A DNA stretch of 64,000 bases from Okapia johnstoni (taxonomy: Eukaryota; Chordata; Mammalia; Artiodactyla; Giraffidae). The translations under genes were made by a program, and so were the position numbers. The notes beneath the pieces are model-generated. The model made no database searches. It worked only from the letters and a program-made list of their open reading frames with translations, and was not told the origin of the DNA. Shown one piece after another: positions 56,940 to 64,000 of the stretch (position 1 is its first letter; the number at the start of each line of letters is the position of its first letter). Where the stretch lies: NCBI GenBank assembly GCA_024291935.2, contig CM044311.1, positions 16,763,001 through 16,827,000 on the forward strand, read 5' to 3'.

Positions 56940-57304
56940 TATATCTGAAAATGATGGCTGTTTTCTGATAACTGACACATCCACTTTGTTCATGCCATTT
57001 TAAGCTTTTCTGTAAAGATCAGAGTCCCAGTCCTCATTGTTTACTTAATCTAACAAATGGAGAAGGCAGATTTTGTTGTTTGATAATTTATTTTTCGGTG
57101 AGAAATAGCAGTATCATATTTCTTTTCAATTCTTTCTGTTGGGCAAAAACAAAATAAAACAAAATAATACTTATAACTTTCAGTTTTTCTTAGTCACTTT
57201 TATTTTTCCCGTCAAACAATTCACATGCTATAAGAATCATGTAGAGAGAAGTAATGATTTCATATATACAACTTACGGTCTTTCATATCATTTTGAGACC
57301 ATGC
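56940..57304. other. No recognisable feature
   Basis: AT-rich. Confidence 0.45.
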
Positions 57305-57550
57305 TATGTAATGATTAAAAGCAAAAGCTCTGGTCCCAGACAGTCTAGAGCTAAAAATCTCAGTTATATCACTGCTAGTTACATGAAAAAAAATAAAATA
57401 AAAAATTACTTTCACTTAATTCTACTTCAGTTCCCTCCGAAGTAAAGTAGACTTTGCAGTAATAGATCTAATTTGTGAGAGTATTGTGAAGATTCAATGT
57501 AAAACATTAACAATAGTGTCTGAAAAAAATAAGCATTGAATAAGTGTTAG
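57305..57550 (+). mobile_element. MIR SINE, sense
   Basis: Near full-length order: 'gctatgtaatgattaaaagc', 'aagctctggtcccagacagt', then 'tgtgaagattcaatgtaaaa' and 'aataagtgttagccc'. The A-rich block at 57385-57406 is an expansion. Confidence 0.75.
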
Positions 57551-58573
57551 CCCTTAGTATCAAAATGTATACTTCTATATTTTAAGCATATATGTTTTAG
57601 CAAATGTAATTTTCAAGTGGCCACTCACTTTCTAGTTATGATTTTATTACTTTTTCAGATGGGATGAATTAGATAGCAGCTTATATCAATAGACCAATTA
57701 TTATAGAAATTCCTTCAATTTGCGAAGATTATAAAATTTTTATAATTACTCTTCCTTTGACCTCTCCATTTACGTCTGCTAAAACATTTAGGATTTAAAG
57801 CTAAATCCCTTTGAAAGAGATTTGGGCAGGAAGTTGGGATTAACTCTAAACACGGTGAATAGACTTCTGGATCTCTATAAACCAAGATTTTTTCTCCCCT
57901 CTGTTATAAACCACAGGAAAACATTTCTCCTGGAGGCTTTCAGAGCACTGCATAGACTGCTGCATGTTGAATGATTAGTGTGCAAACAGAAGACATAATA
58001 AAAGCTGCTGGAATCAGTAGCAATTTAGTCTTATACACGACTAAATGTTCTACTCTTCTATAAATCCTCTCACAGAGATGCCATGATTAATTTTTACGGG
58101 CTAGAAAAGAATTGGGATTTTTTTGAAAGATTATAAGGGGACTCCTAGACCCCAGTGCAATTTGAGGAGACAGCTATTAAGAGAGGATCTGGCTGAAAGA
58201 CTATCAAAGGAATTGAAGTTACACAAAGCAACATAGATAAGATAATTCCTAAGGGATTGGTTCACAAATTAGAAACTAAGCAAACAAAATGAGCCCATCT
58301 GGAAGAAAAAATTACATTCTGGAGTTACATGATTGTTAAATATTAAATGATTTTCAATGTATCATTATAGAAAGTTTTTCTCATACATCAGACCCTCACT
58401 TACTGGTGGGGATTTTTGGTCCACTGCCATTAGATGTAAAATTTTCAATTTTGCTCTTTACTATTGACTAGGAAAGTAGGAATGTAGCCATAGGGCAGGA
58501 CAATGACTTTTTAAATGTATTTAATAAATAATTATACAACATCTAAAACATAGCAAGTGCTCTTTGGGGCACT
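57551..58573. other. No recognisable feature
   Basis: AT-rich, apparently unique. Confidence 0.45.
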
Positions 58574-58583
58574 GATAGTGGTT

Positions 58584-58811
58584 TGTGTGTGTGCGTACTA
58601 AGTCACTTTAGTCGTGTCCTCCTCTGTGCAACCCTATGGACTGTAGCCCACTAAGCTCTTCTCTTCATGGGATTCTCCAGGCAAAAATACTGAAGTGGGT
58701 TGCCATACCCTCCTCCAGAGGGTCTTCTCTACCCAGGGGTCAAACTTGTGGCTCTTATGAAACCTGCATTGGCAGGTGGGTTCTTTACTGCTAGAGCCAC
58801 CTGGGAACCCC
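58584..58811 (-). mobile_element. Bov-tA SINE, antisense
   Basis: TSD gatagtggtt (58574-58583) and gatattggtt (58812-58821) with one mismatch. Full length with a (tg)n start. Confidence 0.93.
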
Positions 58812-58821
58812 GATATTGGTT

Positions 58822-59109
58822 ATACACACTTAAATTATTGATTTCAACAGACATTTGGTATTACTCATACTCTTTCATAGTAACTTTCTCATTAAGTAAT
58901 TTTGAACTGAAAAGTAAATACTAAAACATATTTCATTTACAAGTTGGGGGAATTGATAAGCATGTTGGAGATAAGTTTATACTCTGACAAGAGACTACAG
59001 ATATGGCGAATTTATTGACCTTAATTTTTTCATTTATATAAACTATTTTGAGAGATCTAAAGATAGGATAATGCAACAATATCAGCAATAAAAAGTACCC
59101 TAGGGTATT
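58822..59109. other. No recognisable feature
   Basis: AT-rich. Confidence 0.4.
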
Positions 59110-59365
59110 ATTTCTTATTTAAACCAACTTGATTGAGGTGTAAATAGCAAACAATAAAAGGCACACATTTTAAGTGTTTGATTTGGTGAAATTTGAGAAA
59201 TGTCTACATCTGTGTTACCAGAATTATAATCATGATGTAAAATATTTCCATCACTTCCAAAATGTTTACCTGTTCCCCTTTCAGTCCCTCTCGTCTTTCC
59301 ATATTCTGCTCCAGGCAAACCATGTACTCTCTGTTCCTATATATTAGACTCACCTTTAAAAAAGT
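59110..59365 (-). mobile_element. Old L1 3' UTR, antisense
   Basis: 'acttgattgaggtgtaaata', 'aatcatgatgtaaaatattt' and 'ctgctccaggcaaaccatgt' follow the order of antisense L1M 3' UTRs. Confidence 0.7.
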
Positions 59366-60084
59366 GGCAATTATTTATTGCATATGTATCATAATTAGCA
59401 AAAGAGAAAACACTCAATTATTGAAATATGTTATTTTCAAAGTTTAATTGAGAATTCCAAATATCTTATAGAATGATTTCACAGTAACTGCAGCTTTACA
59501 ATCACAAAGGGTGGTCAGGGGCTACATTCAGGAGATTAGATCTACTGGAAAGGCTCATGTTATATTTTTCCTTATGTGATTAGCCTTGCAAGGCTAATAA
59601 TGTAAAATACGTGAGTAGGAGAATCATACAATATTAGAACAGGAGGGCATTTAAGACAACAGATTCTAAGTGTAGACAAGGCAGCTAAAATTGAGCCCCT
59701 CAAAACCTGACCAAAAATCATCTAAATAGTAAGAGGAAGCAAGTGGAAGAGGAAATTAACTCCAGTAATGTGTATTTTGGAAAATAAGTTAAATGTTTGT
59801 TTCTTTTGCTCTAGGGCAACGGAATTATATATTTCTAATGTTATGCTTTTTTTTCCCCTAATAATCTGTCATTTATAATCTCCCTATGTAACCATTTATG
59901 TAAACTTGAAATGTTTTACCTTGTTTAGCTAAATAATCATAGCAATGCTTTCATTATTGTTTGACCCTTTAATGTTAGGAATTCACACAGCTTATAAATG
60001 ACTCTGGCTAGTGTTTATTGATAGGCATATTGCCATTATGACACTATAAACCAATTTTGGTTGAACTCAACAAACATTTGATAA
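59366..60084. other. No recognisable feature
   Basis: Apparently unique. Confidence 0.45.
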
Positions 60085-60265
60085 TAACATCAGCTCCAAG
60101 CTTGCATTTATGGAGGATTTAAAATGTCATAAACCACATACACATACATTGTCTCAAAATATTATCTCCTTTTTTCTGAAATGAGAAAACTGAAGCTGGC
60201 TGGATGGATATTTTCATGAGATCACAGAGGTATGAGAGATTCCGCGAGGAAGACTAGAACCTCAT
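60085..60265 (-). mobile_element. MIR SINE, antisense
   Basis: 'ctgaaatgagaaaactgaag' followed by 'gagatcacagaggtatgaga' and 'gaagactagaacctcattct' matches antisense MIR. Confidence 0.72.
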
Positions 60266-61049
60266 TCTTCTTAATTCTGATCTGGGGCTTTCCTCAAGGT
60301 TCCAGTAGAAGTTTCCATCCCTTTCAGTCATGTTTAACCCTGTCTCCCCCAAACTTCCCTCTTTACTCATTAGCTATACATCCCTCCCTTCTCCTCACAT
60401 TTCTACGTGGTGACAAGTTAACCCTGTGTTAGTTATTGATAAATTTTTTAAATATGTTTGAATAAGTGTCCATGGGTATCAGTCTAAATTTCCGACCATG
60501 CAAATATTTTTTTTTCGTTTTTTCTCTGCAGCTGACCTTTGAGATTCACACTGTACTTCTTAGCCAAATATGGCATTTATTTATTTATGGCATTTTTGAA
60601 GTCCGTGGTAATATTTATGGCTCAGCATGATCCAATTTTGATTTTAGGAACAGGAGAGACTTGGACAAAGATCAGGGTAAGATTAACTCTGCCTGGCGTC
60701 TATGTCTCCATTTCTGCAGGGGTCAGGAGCTGCCCTCCACTCTTATTTTCATGAGGCCTCTTGAGTCCTAAACATATTTCATTTAAGCAACAAAAGGAAT
60801 TTCCCTCCGGGCCTGTCTAATGCTTATTTGGAAATTTCAACTTCCTGTTTGTATTAACTCCTTCACTTTCTTTCTGTCTCTCTCTCACATATGGCAATAG
60901 ACAAACCACATATTGATGTAGAGTTCCTATAAAGCTGAAAGAGCCAAAAACATTGTCAATCCATAAAAGAAAACTGTACTGAAGAGTAGCTTGGATAACC
61001 AGCAGACTTTATGGGAACAAAAGATAATGATCGATTTTGGAGGTCTAAG
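60266..61049. other. No recognisable feature
   Basis: Apparently unique. The frame 60539-60754 has no recognisable domain. Confidence 0.45.
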
Positions 61050-61056
61050 ATACTGA

Positions 61057-61303
61057 GAAATGGCATCCCACTCCAGTATTCCTGCCTAGGGAATCCTGTG
61101 GACGGAGGAGCCTGGTGGGTTGCTGTCCATAGGATCGCACAGAATCGGAGACAACTGAAGCGCCTTAGCATGCATGTACACATTGGAGAAAGAAATGGCA
61201 AAATCCACCCCAGTATTCTTGCCTGGAGAATCCCAGGGACAGAGGAGCCTGGTGGGCTGCCGTCTATGGGGTCGCACAGAGTTGGAAACTACTGAAAAAA
61301 CTT

Positions 61304-61335
<32 letters not shown>

Positions 61336-61336
61336 A
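61057..61336 (+). mobile_element. BOV-A2 SINE, sense, with (CAG)n tail
   Basis: Two Bov-A monomers without tRNA head, ending in about ten CAG/AGC units (61304-61334). Flanked by atactga at 61050-61056 and 61337-61343 (TSD). Confidence 0.94.
61304..61334. repeat. (CAG)10 trinucleotide repeat
   Basis: Tail of the BOV-A2 element. Not in a coding context. Confidence 0.95.
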
Positions 61337-61343
61337 ATACTGA

Positions 61344-61815
61344 TATTTGGAAGTCAGTTTTTTTACTATAACTAAACCAATCCTGTCTTGATTACTAATT
61401 ACATTTTGGTGTAATTTTTTTTCAAAATATATTGATAAAAATGGTATATAAGAATATTTTATTTTTTCTGATGTATTATTACTCATATGAACAGATTTTA
61501 TACATTAACTCACTCAGAAAAATCAATAAGACTTTAAATATTTTGAATTGTGTACTTAAGATAATTCTGTCCTACCAGTTGAAGATATTGTCATATTGTA
61601 AGAGATGTGATTTTGGAGAAAAATAAATATCTTAAAAAAATATAGAAGAAATGAAAAAACAAGAATGCTCACACATTTAAAATATATACATTGAAAGATT
61701 TCTCACTGACTCCAAGGCATCAGTAAATATTGTTCAACGATGGATCTTAAATGATGCTGAACCCATGAATATAGAACATACTTGTTAAATGTGATAATCC
61801 TAGCCATATAACATG
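61344..61815. other. No recognisable feature
   Basis: AT-rich. Confidence 0.4.
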
Positions 61816-61817
61816 TA

Positions 61818-62045
61818 TAGTTGATCCTTAAACAACATGAGTTTGAACTGTCTGGGTCCACTTATGCTAATTTTTTTCAATAGTAAATATTACATTACTA
61901 CATAATTCCAGGTTGGTTGAATCAAGAATGTGAACAGTGGATATGGAGGAACCACCTAAGAGGAAGGCCAAATACAACTTCTATGTAGATTTTCAACTTC
62001 ACAGAGGGTTGGTACTCCTAACCTTCAAATTTTTCAAAGGACAAG
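61818..62045. mobile_element. Tigger-type (TcMar) DNA transposon, non-autonomous
   Basis: Starts 'tagttgatccttaaacaaca' then 'gagtttgaactgtctgggtc', and ends 'aaatttttcaaaggacaag'. The ends are imperfect inverted repeats, flanked by TA (61816-61817, 62046-62047). It matches the MER2/Tigger-like motif cagttgacccttgaacaaca. No transposase; the 71-codon frame 61937-62152 is incidental. Confidence 0.8.
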
Positions 62046-62095
62046 TATGTATCACATCTTTTAATTTTGCTTTAAATCAGATTCAGCTAATTGAT

Positions 62096-62298
62096 TTGTT
62101 ATTGTTTAGTCACTCATTCGTGTCTGATTCTTTGCAACCCCATGGACTGTAGCCTGCCAGGCTCCTCTGTCCATGGGATTTCCCAGGTAAGAATATTGAA
62201 GTGGGTTGCCATTTCCTTCTCCAGGGAATCTTCCCAACCCAGGGATCCAACCTGTGTCTCCTGCATTGGCAGGCAGGTTCTTTACCTCTGAGCCACCG
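62096..62298 (-). mobile_element. Bov-tA SINE, antisense
   Basis: 'attgtttagtcactcattcg' to 'ttctttacctctgagccacc'. Full length. Confidence 0.94.
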
Positions 62299-63615
62299 TT
62301 AAATAATTCTACGGCTGTTTTCATGATATATGGTGGAAATCTGTTATTTGAGTCTATGCATTTCACCTGTGTTATTTGGTAGCAACATATCTCTTTTTTT
62401 GTGAAAATCATCAGTGGTGCTTACCTTGGACAATCTTACTCCTTCTGTAAGGCTATGCTGATGACTCAGGAATTGATAAGGTATGATCAAACCACAACTG
62501 TGATACATGTTAAAGGACAGGAGATAACAGAAGCAAATTTAAGTAGAATTCTTCATAAAGTTTTCAATTGTAAAAAAAAGACTTACTCTTTCTGCTATGA
62601 TTGTTGACCAGCTATTTTCTAAATTTGGATGTGGCTTCTGACAACTTGCTGATACTAGAGAAGAACTCGAAGAGAAAGGAAAAGACAGATTTGTGGTGAA
62701 ACCATTATAATTTTTATGAGTATATAAAAAACAATGGTGAGAAGATCAGGGCCTTTCTAACATCAGTTGAATGATTAGAAAAAATTTCAGTTTAAAGGTG
62801 TTTTGTCTGAACTTCCAAGATCATGGAAGCAAGGAACTGCCTTCTTCTTCCACGAAATAGAAACAGTACTTTTGGCAATGAGATCCTAATCTAGTTGAGA
62901 TAAGTTCTGTTTGCTATGGAAACACTTTATGTATTATTATTATTAGCATAATGATGATTATATGATCTCTTTATTTTGTACAAATGAAACAAATGGGGAA
63001 ATGTACTTCATTAAACTGTAAGTGAGGATCAAAGAAGGAAAGAAAACTTAATGACCTAAAGGAAAATAAAATTTCAGTAGAAAGTAATAGGGAATTAGCT
63101 TGGCAAAAATGTTGTTTACTTCTTAGAGTGATGTCTTTTTATCTCTATTTCATGCATTTTTATTGTTTAGATATGATTGTGCTTGGGTATATATGCTTAT
63201 ATTTTGACATTTTCAGCTGTTATTCACATTAGAATCCACTGAATCCAAGTACTATATTTCCAACCTATTATGAATTCTTCAGAATTCTGTGCAATTGGAT
63301 ATTGCATACGTGTTTGAGACAGTCTTCTGTGAACAACGTGCAGGACTGTTAGCCCATAACTTTGAAATATTCCATGTGGCTGGATACATATATTGTGGTT
63401 TACTTGCAGTTTAAGAAAAGTTGATAATCATCCAAGAGGTAAAATGTTACTTGTATGCACCATTCTACATATACATAAGAATATATATACACTTACTTGC
63501 ATGCTTTCTAGAACATTATCAACATATCTCACAGAAGACCAAAAGCATTTGTTTATAAAACTGAATCATCAATTTTATTCTTAAAAGTTGTTTCCGTAGT
63601 TAAAAATCATAAACT
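62299..63615. other. No recognisable feature
   Basis: AT-rich, apparently unique. Confidence 0.45.
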
Positions 63616-63627
63616 AACAATACATAT

Positions 63628-63848
63628 GCATGCATGCTCAGTCACTTCAGGAGTGTCCAACTTTTTGCAAACCTATGGACTGTAGCCCACCAGGCTCTTC
63701 TGTCCCTGGTATTTTCTAGGCAAGAATGCTGGAGTGGGTTGCCATGTCCTCCTCCAGGGGATTGTTCCAATCCAGAGATCGGACCCGTGTCTTCTGGGTA
63801 TCCTACCTTGCAGGTGGATTCTTTACCACTGAGCCACCAGGGAATCCC
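63628..63848 (-). mobile_element. Bov-tA SINE, antisense
   Basis: TSD aacaatacatat (63616-63627) and aacaatatatat (63849-63860) with one mismatch. A ~10-nt insertion ('tgggtatccta') interrupts the antisense B-box region. Confidence 0.94.
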
Positions 63849-63860
63849 AACAATATATAT

Positions 63861-64000
63861 AGATCAACCTAATAACATTCTGTTACCGTTTTACAAGGTG
63901 CACCCAAAATATTGTTATACTTTCTCTTTGCTTCAAAATTCTTATAATATGTCAGATATCACTATGTTAACCACTTGTATTAACACTAGTAGCTTTATCA
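63861..64000. other. No recognisable feature
   Basis: Window end; AT-rich. Confidence 0.4.

Noticed and set aside
61304..61334. (CAG)n as a possible polyglutamine tract
   Set aside because: It is the tail of a BOV-A2 SINE and not in an open coding context; the alanine run seen on the minus strand is equally incidental.
1..64000. CRISPR arrays, operons, phage or plasmid features
   Set aside because: No regularly spaced identical repeats, ribosome-binding patterns or bacterial genes; all repeats are vertebrate interspersed elements or microsatellites.

Overview
This window looks like ordinary non-coding (intergenic or intronic) nuclear DNA from a bovid ruminant: cattle, buffalo, sheep, goat or a relative. 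The diagnosis rests on its repeats. There are about 35 copies or pieces of the tRNA-Glu-headed SINE Bov-tA/BOV-A2 and about 15 fragments of the RTE-type LINE BovB, on both strands. Ruminant-type L1 3' ends, two ruminant-type endogenous retrovirus LTRs and a ruminant mariner MITE are also present. Species cannot be fixed from this. The sequence is AT-rich, has no CpG island, and holds no intact host gene that I can recognise. The longest retrotransposon reading frame (266 codons, 36364-37164 +) is the C-terminal part of a truncated BovB reverse transcriptase.

Layout. 0-9 kb: two antisense BovB blocks (254-1068 and 5173-7012, the second split by a SINE), a 5'-inverted L1 (3396-4229) and an MER1-type hAT transposon (8510-8865). 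9-24 kb: a dense SINE field, a sense BovB (14437-15171), several old L1 pieces, and an L1 split by a BovB (22399-24055). A possible damaged exon lies at 19770-19984 on the minus strand. 24-32 kb: sparser, with L2 and MIR remnants and a few SINEs. 32.5-35.2 kb: one old L1 split by two SINEs and a BovB. 36.4-37.2 kb: the BovB with the open RT frame, followed by a mariner MITE. 38-47 kb: SINEs, L2, MIR and a SINE pair flanked by unusual 45-bp direct repeats. 47-51 kb: L1, a solo LTR, BovB, a SINE/BovB chimera and an L1 carrying a SINE dimer. 52-64 kb: MIRs, a young BOV-A2, a complete solo LTR of the ERVK type, a Tigger-type transposon and more SINEs.

No multi-gene system is present. What is worth a second look is structural. 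The clearest cases are a 44-bp exact copy of a site 13.3 kb away embedded in a SINE; a Bov-tA/BovB chimera bounded by one target-site duplication; a twin-primed L1; 45-bp direct repeats around a SINE pair; an SINE/L1 chimera; a 51-bp perfect tandem duplication in an L1; a mariner hairpin resembling ruminant miR-2284/2285 precursors; and a cleanly bounded solo LTR. All family names come from recognising sequence by eye; no database search was run, so subfamily names and outer boundaries are approximate.
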